A DNA stretch of 17,578 nt from an uncultured Roseburia sp. (GTDB lineage: Bacteria > Bacillota > Clostridia > Lachnospirales > Lachnospiraceae), in assembly GCA_934307185.1 (NCBI GenBank), contig CAKRCJ010000012.1:1-17578 (forward strand). The letters run 5' to 3'. The translations under genes were made by a program, and so were the position numbers. This document shows positions 7,712-13,346 of this stretch, in pieces. The notes below the pieces were generated by a model that made no database searches, was not told where the DNA came from, and saw only the letters and a program-made list of their open reading frames with translations. The stretch's first letter is position 1. Each line of letters opens with the position of its first letter.

Positions 7712-8017
7712 GTGGACATTTGCGCATGAGGGGCAAAAATATAAAATTGTTCTTGTTAATTTTTCTCTTGACATTTGTAATACAGTGTATGACCCTGGTT
7801 TTGTCGCTGATGATTTGGGTATTATTTTGCAGGCATCCTATTTTTTAAATGGTTACTGGTGGCATCCGGATTTGACAGATAGACAAATTCGAGTATTACA
7901 GGATATCCAGAACGAAGCGAAAATTTATTTAAAGGGGGAAACTTAAGTGTCGAATTTATCAGTTGTATCAGTTGTATTTTTTATCTTTTTAGCGTTGATA
8001 ATTGTTTTATTTGTCGC
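7432..8017 (+). repeat. 586-bp tandem duplication, unit 1
   Basis: This unit is identical, as far as I can read, to 8018-8603. Only the three bases TGA are shared at the outer junctions (7432-7434, 8018-8020, 8604-8606), pointing to microhomology-mediated duplication. It holds most of one early gene, all of the next and the N-terminal part of a small membrane gene. Confidence 0.95.
7701..7946 (+). CDS. Small early phage protein, first copy
   Basis: About 81 aa, unknown family. It reads as a soluble alpha/beta protein: an N-terminal strand-rich part (KYKIVLVNFSLDICNTVYD), then helices, ending in LTDRQIRVLQDIQNEAKIYL. The start is uncertain. TTG 7701 or GTG 7692 are the only reasonable codons near where protein-like sequence begins, both overlap the previous gene, and both have weak ribosome sites. 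Longer readings upstream are a shadow of the preceding gene. The stop directly abuts the GTG of the next ORF. A second, identical copy lies at 8287-8532. Confidence 0.55.
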   Translation: MEIRWTFAHEGQKYKIVLVNFSLDICNTVYDPGFVADDLGIILQASYFLNGYWWHPDLTDRQIRVLQDIQNEAKIYLKGET

Positions 8018-8297
8018 TGAACGGATTGCAAAGAAAATGCTGGCTGTTTTTCCAGGAGTAAAATCGAATGAATTTTTTGAAAATCGTAAAAAGTGTCTTA
8101 AAGCAATTGAAAGCGGACTCGACCTGCTCCGCCAGGCTGTAAAATCCGGTGTAGATTGTAGAATTGTTTTCGGCAATATCGGCGGCTTGATAGATATGTC
8201 ATTTTCGCTTGGGTATCTTCTTCCGGAAGAAAACATGGAATATAAAAGAGCTGCCGACACTATTGCTTGGATTGAGAGTGGTAGCCTTGGAAATTAG
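7947..8297 (+). CDS. Chimeric membrane-anchored early protein made by duplication
   Basis: A 116-aa ORF beginning at GTG 7947 behind AAGGGGG (spacing about 8). Residues 1-24 are the membrane segment of the 30-aa protein encoded at 8533-8625. From residue 25 (ERIAKKMLAVFPG) it continues as the body of the 97-aa protein at 7418-7711. The joint lies exactly at the tandem duplication boundary (8017/8018), so the ORF arose by the duplication and remained in frame. It would tether the otherwise soluble protein to the membrane. Whether it is functional or a passenger is unknown. Confidence 0.6.
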   Translation: MSNLSVVSVVFFIFLALIIVLFVAERIAKKMLAVFPGVKSNEFFENRKKCLKAIESGLDLLRQAVKSGVDCRIVFGNIGGLIDMSFSLGYLLPEENMEYKRAADTIAWIESGSLGN

Positions 8298-8603
8298 GTG
8301 GACATTTGCGCATGAGGGGCAAAAATATAAAATTGTTCTTGTTAATTTTTCTCTTGACATTTGTAATACAGTGTATGACCCTGGTTTTGTCGCTGATGAT
8401 TTGGGTATTATTTTGCAGGCATCCTATTTTTTAAATGGTTACTGGTGGCATCCGGATTTGACAGATAGACAAATTCGAGTATTACAGGATATCCAGAACG
8501 AAGCGAAAATTTATTTAAAGGGGGAAACTTAAGTGTCGAATTTATCAGTTGTATCAGTTGTATTTTTTATCTTTTTAGCGTTGATAATTGTTTTATTTGT
8601 CGC
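8018..8603 (+). repeat. 586-bp tandem duplication, unit 2
   Basis: This is the second copy of 7432-8017. After it, sequence continues into the native end of the small membrane gene. No mismatch between the units was seen, so the event is recent, is being homogenised, or is an assembly artefact. Confidence 0.95.
8287..8532 (+). CDS. Small early phage protein, second copy
   Basis: Identical DNA and protein to 7701-7946, in the second unit of the tandem duplication, with the same start uncertainty (TTG 8287 or GTG 8278). It overlaps the end of the chimeric ORF, and its stop abuts the GTG of the 30-aa membrane gene, which probably mirrors the ancestral arrangement. Confidence 0.55.
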   Translation: MEIRWTFAHEGQKYKIVLVNFSLDICNTVYDPGFVADDLGIILQASYFLNGYWWHPDLTDRQIRVLQDIQNEAKIYLKGET

Positions 8604-8625
8604 TGATATGCTTAGAAATCTTTAA
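8533..8625 (+). CDS. 30-aa single-span membrane protein
   Basis: The GTG start lies behind AAGGGGG (spacing about 8), directly after the preceding stop. The protein is almost wholly a hydrophobic helix (about residues 4-24, VVFFIFLALIIVLF core), followed by a short ADMLRNL tail. It looks like the unaltered ancestor of the N-terminus of the chimeric ORF. Filamentous phages encode such tiny one-span proteins as minor coat or regulatory factors, but the role here is unassigned. The large noncoding foldback begins 5 bases later. Confidence 0.5.
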   Translation: MSNLSVVSVVFFIFLALIIVLFVADMLRNL

Positions 8626-8629
8626 AGGT

Positions 8630-8915
8630 TTTGCTTGCGCTGCATCCATCAAACCATGTGATGACATTCAACGTCGTTCGCAGCTGTTTATAACGTGGAT
8701 AAGGCGCTGCTTTGTAGTCCTGTGGGTAGCCTTGTTGATTTTCTTGTGGAAAATGCGTCTTTTTGCATTTTCCATAGAAAATCAACAGGCTATCCATGGA
8801 CGGAAAGCGTCTTATCCATGTTATGAACGCTGTTGTACGTGGCGCAAGCCAAGAACCTACGGCTTTGCCGATACCTTCGGGCTTTAGACATGGTTTTCCA
8901 TGCAGCGCAAGCAAA
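8630..8915 (+). other. 286-nt noncoding foldback (structured RNA or ssDNA signal)
   Basis: Nested inverted repeats make one long rod. A perfect 16-bp outer stem pairs 8630-8645 with 8900-8915. A 9-bp stem pairs 8651-8659 with 8888-8896. A 17-bp stem with two G-T wobbles pairs 8692-8708 with 8806-8822. An apical hairpin of about 30 bp spans 8724-8795 with an 8-base loop at 8757-8764. The wobbles are G-T on the plus strand, so the pairing is kept in plus-strand RNA or plus-strand ssDNA. No believable protein is encoded on either strand. It could be a single-strand origin, a packaging signal, or a regulatory leader for the genes from 9002 on. Confidence 0.75.
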
Positions 8916-8944
8916 TTTTTATCAGCACAAGCAAAACTTCGGTG

Positions 8945-8985
8945 TAAATCCTTCGGGTTTATATAAAAAATAGCTGCCATGCAGC
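8945..8985 (+). promoter_or_regulatory. Small hairpins ahead of the structural operon
   Basis: TAAA-CC/GG-TTTA (8945-8961, one bulged T) is capped by a TTCG tetraloop. It is followed by GCTGC-CAT-GCAGC (8973-8985), which ends five bases before the AGGAG site of the next gene. CCTTCGGG also occurs at 8874-8881, and CTTCGG at 8937-8942. The pattern suggests a structured 5' leader. Confidence 0.45.
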
Positions 8986-9001
8986 GGAGAGGAGAAAAGC
9001 T

Positions 9002-9346
9002 GTGAAAGTCAAATCTACGAAAAGTATTTTGAAATCGGTACGTTTAACAGAGGAAGTCTACGGCTACGTGGAGCAGGCACCAGGCGAAGGATTTAACCAA
9101 AAATTTGAAAACCTTGTCTTACGGATGCAGCACGAAGAGCCGGAGCGCAAAAAAGTTTTGAACGATTTAGAAAGAAAAATCCAGAAAAAGAGTATGCAGC
9201 TTGATAAGATTTCGAAACAGATTAGCGCCCTGGATGAAGTCTACCGGGGTGTCGTGCATCTAGTCCGCACGGTGAAAGAGCTACAGCAGGAGATAGACGA
9301 TAATTTTGCAAAACAAGATTTTGAAATAGATGAAGATGAAAAGTAG
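9002..9346 (+). CDS. Ribbon-helix-helix-like, coiled-coil protein
   Basis: A 114-aa highly charged protein. Residues 10-43 fit a ribbon-helix-helix pattern: a strand (KSVRLT), a helix (EEVYGYVEQ), a G-containing turn and a second helix (FNQKFENLVLRMQ). Residues about 48-104 form a long coiled coil, and the C-terminus is acidic. The GTG start 9002 is set by AGGAG seven bases upstream. It follows the large foldback and precedes the ssDNA-binding candidate. Proteins of this shape act as plasmid or phage copy-control or relaxosome accessory factors. A role in binding the nearby foldback or origin is conceivable but unproven. Confidence 0.6.
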   Translation: MKVKSTKSILKSVRLTEEVYGYVEQAPGEGFNQKFENLVLRMQHEEPERKKVLNDLERKIQKKSMQLDKISKQISALDEVYRGVVHLVRTVKELQQEIDDNFAKQDFEIDEDEK

Positions 9347-9359
9347 GAGGTTTTAAATT

Positions 9360-9761
9360 ATGGAATTAACTTCAAAAAGTAAAGTTGTGATTTTATATGC
9401 GAATACATATGACATGGTTGTAGATAGCGGGGAGCGGCTGTCCGGCTGCACAGTTGAATACTATTTTTATGGTGAGCATGGCGAAGCATTAAAGCCGGTC
9501 TTTGATGCAGACGGCGGCGCTCTTGGTCTCCGCCGTTCAAAATCAACGCTTTCATTTGCCATGCGGGATAAGCTTGATTATGTCCCGGGTGTTTATGAAG
9601 GTACTTTTTCCATGACAGTAAATAAGGACGGTAAACCGCAGCTTGTTCTTACAGATGTTGATTTCTGCGGCAAGTGTATTATTACCATGGAAGGGGAGAC
9701 AGCTCCTGTAAAGCCGATTGACAAGCCAGTAGATACAAAAGATGCAAAATCAGTCAAATAA
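9360..9761 (+). CDS. Candidate phage ssDNA-binding protein (pV-like)
   Basis: A 133-aa beta-rich protein placed between the leader and the coat genes. YVPGVY (74-79), followed by a strand, a K/G turn and another strand ending in DVDF, resembles the YAPGLY...IDRLRL stretch of Ff gene V protein, an OB-fold dimer that coats plus-strand ssDNA before assembly. It is longer than Ff pV (87 aa), with a lysine/proline/acid tail after about residue 110, as many SSBs have. The ATG at 9360 is preceded by AGGAGG, which overlaps the stop of the previous gene. The call rests on the short motif, the fold impression and the position. Confidence 0.5.
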   Translation: MELTSKSKVVILYANTYDMVVDSGERLSGCTVEYYFYGEHGEALKPVFDADGGALGLRRSKSTLSFAMRDKLDYVPGVYEGTFSMTVNKDGKPQLVLTDVDFCGKCIITMEGETAPVKPIDKPVDTKDAKSVK

Positions 9762-9774
9762 GGGGGTGTTTTAA

Positions 9775-9921
9775 ATGCTTAAGGTAGCTTTAATTATTAT
9801 CATTGCTTCTGTAATTGGCGGCATTGTTTTTTATAAATTGGGTGTGTGTCTTGGCAATTATATTGCTAAGAAGCAGAAACAGCGGAATGATATGATGCAG
9901 AATGGTAACAAGCATGTATGA
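9775..9921 (+). CDS. 48-aa single-span membrane protein
   Basis: ATG 9775 lies behind AGGGGG with an 8-base spacer. The protein has one hydrophobic helix (residues about 4-20, VALIIIIASVIGGIVF), then a basic stretch (AKKQKQR). This is a minor-coat-like architecture (short outside, one span, positive inside), reminiscent in size and place of Ff pVII/pIX, which precede the major coat gene. There is no sequence similarity I can vouch for. Its end overlaps the start of the next ORF, implying coupled translation. Confidence 0.6.
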   Translation: MLKVALIIIIASVIGGIVFYKLGVCLGNYIAKKQKQRNDMMQNGNKHV

Positions 9922-10219
9922 TTTTTATTATTCCGAAAATGTTTTGGATACGGAGACAACGGAGATTTTGCAACAGTATCTTCCGGATGACCCGGAAGCT
10001 TTGGAACAGGATGCTTCTGCATCGGAAGTTGTGACGGATGATGTTACAGACTCTTCTGATGTAAATAATGCCAGTGTCCAAGATGTTTATGAGCAGCTTT
10101 TGGTTACTAATAAGCTTTTAGCCAATCTTTATGCATTGCAGGTATTTTTTCTTGCGCTGTTTATTTTTGGATTTTTCTATAAGCTTATAAAAAATATAGT
10201 AACAAATAAATTTGTATAG
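9902..10219 (+). CDS. Acidic one-span membrane protein, minor-coat position
   Basis: 105 aa from ATG 9902 (a second ATG at 9914 is equally possible; neither has a clear ribosome site, and both overlap the upstream gene). The N-terminal ~60 residues are very acidic and rich in S/T/D, followed by an amphipathic helix. One membrane segment (about 74-93) is rich in phenylalanine and leads into a basic tail (YKLIKNIVTNK). No family was recognised. The position just before the coat gene suggests a virion or assembly component. A short GGGG/CCCC hairpin (10219-10233) lies between it and the coat gene. Confidence 0.6.
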   Translation: MVTSMYDFYYSENVLDTETTEILQQYLPDDPEALEQDASASEVVTDDVTDSSDVNNASVQDVYEQLLVTNKLLANLYALQVFFLALFIFGFFYKLIKNIVTNKFV

Positions 10220-10248
10220 GGGCAGAGTTCCCCGGAAAGGTGGTTTTT

Positions 10249-10458
10249 ATGAATACTATTTTAGCAAGTGAGACAGCAACAGGAGTTTTAAGCGAAGCAA
10301 TGACAAAAGCCCTTACAAGCGGTTTTACTGATTTGACTGCAACAGTTACACAGGTACTTTTGATTTCTGTACCTGCCGCAGTCAGTGTTATTGCTTTAAC
10401 CGCAGGTGTTAACTATGCACTGAAAAAAGTACGTGGTGTCCTTCACATGGCAGCGTAA
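10249..10458 (+). CDS. Major coat protein candidate (pVIII-like)
   Basis: A 69-aa protein with the filamentous coat layout: an amphipathic N-terminal region (1-30, with E8, E16, D28), a hydrophobic span (about 35-58, VLLISVPAAVSVIALTAG) and a basic C-terminal end (KKVRG) that would line the DNA. No cleavable signal peptide is obvious. The start is ATG 10249, with AAAGG-TGG about 8 bases upstream; the GTG at 10240 overlaps that site. An intrinsic terminator follows within about 15 bases, as after Ff gene VIII, consistent with high separate expression. No sequence match is claimed. The call rests on size, topology and order. Confidence 0.72.
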   Translation: MNTILASETATGVLSEAMTKALTSGFTDLTATVTQVLLISVPAAVSVIALTAGVNYALKKVRGVLHMAA

Positions 10459-10470
10459 GAACCAGAACCA

Positions 10471-10507
10471 GAAAAAGGGCAGTCCATTATTTCGGGCTGC
10501 TTTTTTT
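10471..10507 (+). terminator. Intrinsic terminator after coat gene
   Basis: GCAGTCC (10479-10485) pairs with GGGCTGC (10494-10500) with one G-U, is extended by an A-rich arm against the T run, and is followed by seven T. It would lower expression of the downstream adhesin relative to coat protein. Confidence 0.85.
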
Positions 10508-10532
10508 CTTAGAAAAATAGGAGGTGTTTTAG

Positions 10533-12731
10533 ATGAATAAGGCTTTAGGGATTATAAAAAGGTTTGTTGCTGCATTAATGGCAGCCGTTATATTATCGTT
10601 TACCGTTGTTGGTGACTATGTCATGCCGCCATGTGAGACAGAAGCGGCTGCGGTTGTCTCTCTTCTTATGTCCCTGGTCGAGTCCTGTCTTGCTTCTTTG
10701 GGTCTTACTATGTCAAGCCAGTCCGATTTGCAGAATATGGCGGAAGGCTTACAGTATGGAATGGATAACAGTTGGAGTTATAAAGCGTCTAACGGTCTTG
10801 AAGTGTTTTCTACTATCAAGGATTTCATTAATGATACAGACCATAAATTGACAAAACAGAAGGTGGATGCGGTTAGTGAAGCTATGTATAACTTCTCTGT
10901 AAAGAAGATTAGCAGCTCGGCGGATGTACTGCCGAATGCTACGGATTTTCCTTATGATGCTGCTCCTGTTCCCAAAAAAAATAATGTTTCTACTGATGTT
11001 ACTATTCCGCTTGTTACTACTTCTGTTCTTACTTCTGATGTTATTACTTACGGTTTTAAGGCTAGTCAAATTAATGATGATTTTATTGAAAGGACTTCTG
11101 TTTCTCCTTTTGTTTCATCTATATTTTGTAACGATGGAACAATTTATTGGAGTTGTTCTTCTGATGTTGCTAAAACATATACTGCTTTTTTTGGTTATGT
11201 TTATGCTGAAACAGAGGGATATTTTTATCCATTTGATTGTTATGGAAAACTTATTCAAGGTGTTTCTTCGAGTACCAAATTTTATGGTGCTGGTTCTCTT
11301 GTGTATAATAATTCATCTGACTCTTATAAAGGGTCTGGTTATAATAATTCTCTTTATTATTCTCATCCAAGTGGAAAATATTTTTCTATTATTCCATATG
11401 ATATTTGTGGTACTTATAATAAAATGCTTCGTGCTCGCCTTTATATTAAGCCAGGAACGCCTGTTTATTATTCTTTAGATGCTTTAAAGGAAGCCGGAAA
11501 AATTTACACTTACGGTTATAACCCTAAGTCCATGGTTTACGGCTTATCTTCCGCCGCTGCTATGGGACTTTTTCAGAAAGTGGATGATGATACTTATAAG
11601 CTGAAAAGTGAAACACCTTCCCTTACGCAGGCGGTGCAGTCTGCTGTAGAGACTGCTAAAGAGAATAATTCAGAGATTACCGAGGAGCAGCTTAATGAAA
11701 TGGTGGCGCAGGTCATTGCTTCCAATAACCAGATGAAGGATGAAATTAAAGATGATATTTCCGAACAGACTTCTGTTATCTCCGGGCTTTTATCAGAGAT
11801 TAAGTCGATTGTGAACGGAAATTCTGTTAAGGTTTCTTCTCTTGCCGACCAGCTTGCCGGAGTATCTGCACAGGTTACATCTGTCCAGGATACAGTTTCT
11901 AACTTTTCAACAGACGGTTCATCAGCTCTTAAGGAGTCGGTAGATGATATTGCATCTCAGTTTACTGTGATTGAAGGAACTGGGGGAAGCTCCGGAGATA
12001 ATAATGATGAAAATGAAGAACCTAAAATCTGGGGTGCAGGTGCTTATACCTCAATCAAGTTGCTGCAGCCTTTGTTGGAGTTTCTCGGTTCGCCCCTGGA
12101 AATAATAACGCATAGTTTACGGCAGATTTGGACGCAGATTAAGGCAGTTCCCGGCAATATTGATAGTGCGCTGCAGAAATGGGTTCTTCCGGCTTTAAAT
12201 TCCCAATTATCTAAATTGCAAAATATCTATGATGTTGTGGATGGTGGTTTAAAAGCTCTTCCTGCATCTATCAGTGAAGCAATTGGGAAATTAGAAGTTG
12301 AAGTTCCAGAAATCCAGATACCGGAAATTAATGTCCCGGAAATCAGCATTCCAGAACCTATCAATTACACTTCTGCTCTTAGCCGCATTACGGAACTTTT
12401 GGAAAATCTTTTTGTGATTGATACGGCTGCTATTTCTGATGCTGCATCCGGTTTTGATACTGTCTGGAATGAAAAACTTCCATTTGGTAATAAGCTTTAT
12501 GCCATTTTAGGCGGTTTTTCCTTTTCCAGTAATTATAATTACCCGGTTATAAAAATTGAAACACCGGAGATTTTAAAGCTGTTTTATAAAGACGATTATA
12601 TTATTCTATGCGATTTTGAAAATTATAAGCAGCAATGCTTGTGGGTTCGTAACCTTGTCCGGTGTCTGCTCTGGTTCTCGTTTGGTCTTTCTGTGTTTAA
12701 CCATTTAAGAACTAATTTTCATGTTGGATAA
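10533..12731 (+). CDS. Large secreted adsorption protein (pIII-like)
   Basis: A 732-aa protein with an N-terminal signal peptide (basic start, hydrophobic core about 11-28, cleavage near residue 38-40), a long exported body, and a C-terminal hydrophobic segment (about 704-720, LLWFSFGLSVF) that would anchor it. Residues about 370-500 are coiled-coil-like and rich in S/T/Q. A short repeat of [V/I]PEI(N/Q/S)[V/I] lies near 588-606. Its place directly after the coat terminator and before small membrane proteins matches Ff gene III, the tip protein for receptor binding and release. The DNA for residues about 170-325 is clearly more AT-rich and pyrimidine-rich than its flanks. Strong AGGAGGTG site before ATG 10533. 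No family match is claimed. Confidence 0.68.
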   Translation: MNKALGIIKRFVAALMAAVILSFTVVGDYVMPPCETEAAAVVSLLMSLVESCLASLGLTMSSQSDLQNMAEGLQYGMDNSWSYKASNGLEVFSTIKDFINDTDHKLTKQKVDAVSEAMYNFSVKKISSSADVLPNATDFPYDAAPVPKKNNVSTDVTIPLVTTSVLTSDVITYGFKASQINDDFIERTSVSPFVSSIFCNDGTIYWSCSSDVAKTYTAFFGYVYAETEGYFYPFDCYGKLIQGVSSSTKFYGAGSLVYNNSSDSYKGSGYNNSLYYSHPSGKYFSIIPYDICGTYNKMLRARLYIKPGTPVYYSLDALKEAGKIYTYGYNPKSMVYGLSSAAAMGLFQKVDDDTYKLKSETPSLTQAVQSAVETAKENNSEITEEQLNEMVAQVIASNNQMKDEIKDDISEQTSVISGLLSEIKSIVNGNSVKVSSLADQLAGVSAQVTSVQDTVSNFSTDGSSALKESVDDIASQFTVIEGTGGSSGDNNDENEEPKIWGAGAYTSIKLLQPLLEFLGSPLEIITHSLRQIWTQIKAVPGNIDSALQKWVLPALNSQLSKLQNIYDVVDGGLKALPASISEAIGKLEVEVPEIQIPEINVPEISIPEPINYTSALSRITELLENLFVIDTAAISDAASGFDTVWNEKLPFGNKLYAILGGFSFSSNYNYPVIKIETPEILKLFYKDDYIILCDFENYKQQCLWVRNLVRCLLWFSFGLSVFNHLRTNFHVG

Positions 12732-12784
12732 TGTATCTCATTTTCTTGTCCTGGCTTTTTCTGCAGCATGATTTTTGTATTACA
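12732..12784 (+). promoter_or_regulatory. Structured leader A with TGTATCTCA and TGTATTACA boxes
   Basis: TGTATCTCA (12732-12740) begins at the previous stop codon, CTGCAGCAT lies in the middle, and TGTATTACA (12776-12784) ends just before the GAAAGG ribosome site. TGTA and TACA can pair. Leaders at 13068-13130 and 16123-16186 share the layout. Confidence 0.6.
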
Positions 12785-12800
12785 GAAAGGATGTGGTTTT

Positions 12801-13067
12801 ATGACTGATTTTATTATTGGTCTGATTGATTTCGCTATCAACTTCTGCTCTACCAGAATACCGTCTTTTGATTTGGAGTCTTCTACTTATTCTTCTGTTA
12901 CTGACGCTATTCCGGTTGTTGTGAATTTTTTATCCCAGGTTAATTTTATTGTTCCTCTGGGGGATATTGTAACTATTATTTTTGCTAGTTTAGGTCTTCG
13001 GCTTTTCAAGTTTACGCTTTTTATTGGCAACTGGGTTGTACGTCGTATTTTTGATGTTATCCCTTAA
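12801..13067 (+). CDS. Two-span small membrane protein (pVI-like position)
   Basis: 88 aa from ATG 12801, with GAAAGG about 10 bases upstream. An earlier ATG in frame (12768) lies in the structured leader without a site. There are hydrophobic regions near residues 4-16 and 38-75 (VVVNFLSQVNFIVPLGDIV and FASLGLRLFKFTLFIGNWVV), ending in VVRRIFDVIP. It lies between the pIII-like and Zot genes, where Ff has gene VI, whose product caps the same virion end as pIII. No sequence relation to pVI can be shown by eye. It is flanked on both sides by the same structured leader type. Confidence 0.62.
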   Translation: MTDFIIGLIDFAINFCSTRIPSFDLESSTYSSVTDAIPVVVNFLSQVNFIVPLGDIVTIIFASLGLRLFKFTLFIGNWVVRRIFDVIP

Positions 13068-13130
13068 TGTATCTCAAATATTTTTTTGTCTGTGTTCATC
13101 CGTTGATGCAGCATAACAAATTGTATTACA
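13068..13130 (+). promoter_or_regulatory. Structured leader B with TGTATCTCA and TGTATTACA boxes
   Basis: Same design as the leader at 12732-12784. TGTATCTCA (13068-13076) begins at the stop of the preceding gene, ATGCAGCAT lies in the middle, and TGTATTACA (13122-13130) precedes an AAGAAAGGATG ribosome-site segment shared almost exactly with leader A. Confidence 0.6.
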
Positions 13131-13148
13131 AAGAAAGGATGTTGTTGT

Positions 13149-13346
13149 ATGAAAATTAAAGGTTTTAATCATAATTTTGCTTTTCTTATTTTTGTTTCTT
13201 TCCTCTCCGGGCTCATATTTTTAATATCCGGGGTTAGTTTTCTTTCCGCTTTTTTGACCGCTGTTTTTATCTATATCTTTTTGCGGTTCTGTTATTTCCT
13301 TTGGAGTATTGTTATCAAGTTAGTTGGTCGGGGCGATGATGTTTAA
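13149..13346 (+). CDS. 65-aa two-span membrane protein
   Basis: ATG 13149 lies behind GAAAGG in the repeated leader. Two hydrophobic helices (about residues 10-31 and 34-58) are separated by a short turn and followed by a basic-acidic end (KLVGRGDDV). It overlaps the start of the Zot gene by 8 bases, so the two are likely translated together. In Ff the equivalent spot is empty. An assembly partner for the ATPase or a minor virion protein are both possible. No family recognised. Confidence 0.62.
   Translation: MKIKGFNHNFAFLIFVSFLSGLIFLISGVSFLSAFLTAVFIYIFLRFCYFLWSIVIKLVGRGDDV

Noticed and set aside
8588..8887. 99-aa plus-strand and overlapping 122-aa minus-strand ORFs across the foldback
   Set aside because: They mirror each other because the region is an inverted repeat. 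They have no ribosome sites and no protein-like composition.
8630..8915. Retron, CRISPR or diversity-generating retroelement RNA
   Set aside because: There is no reverse transcriptase, Cas gene or spaced repeat array in the window. The structure lacks a separable msr/msd layout.
9002..9346. MobC-type mobilisation protein implying a conjugative element
   Set aside because: The RHH-like start is compatible, but there is no relaxase, oriT or coupling protein. Zot, coat and Rep point to a filamentous phage.
10749..11069. Minus-strand ORFs opposite phage genes (10749-11069, 13402-13692, 13918-14253, 15193-15537)
   Set aside because: They have antisense-shadow composition, no ribosome sites, and lie fully inside convincing plus-strand genes.
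10924..11478. 184-aa very hydrophobic ORF inside the pIII-like gene
   Set aside because: It is a leucine-rich shifted-frame reading of a pyrimidine-rich segment, lying within a well-supported long gene.
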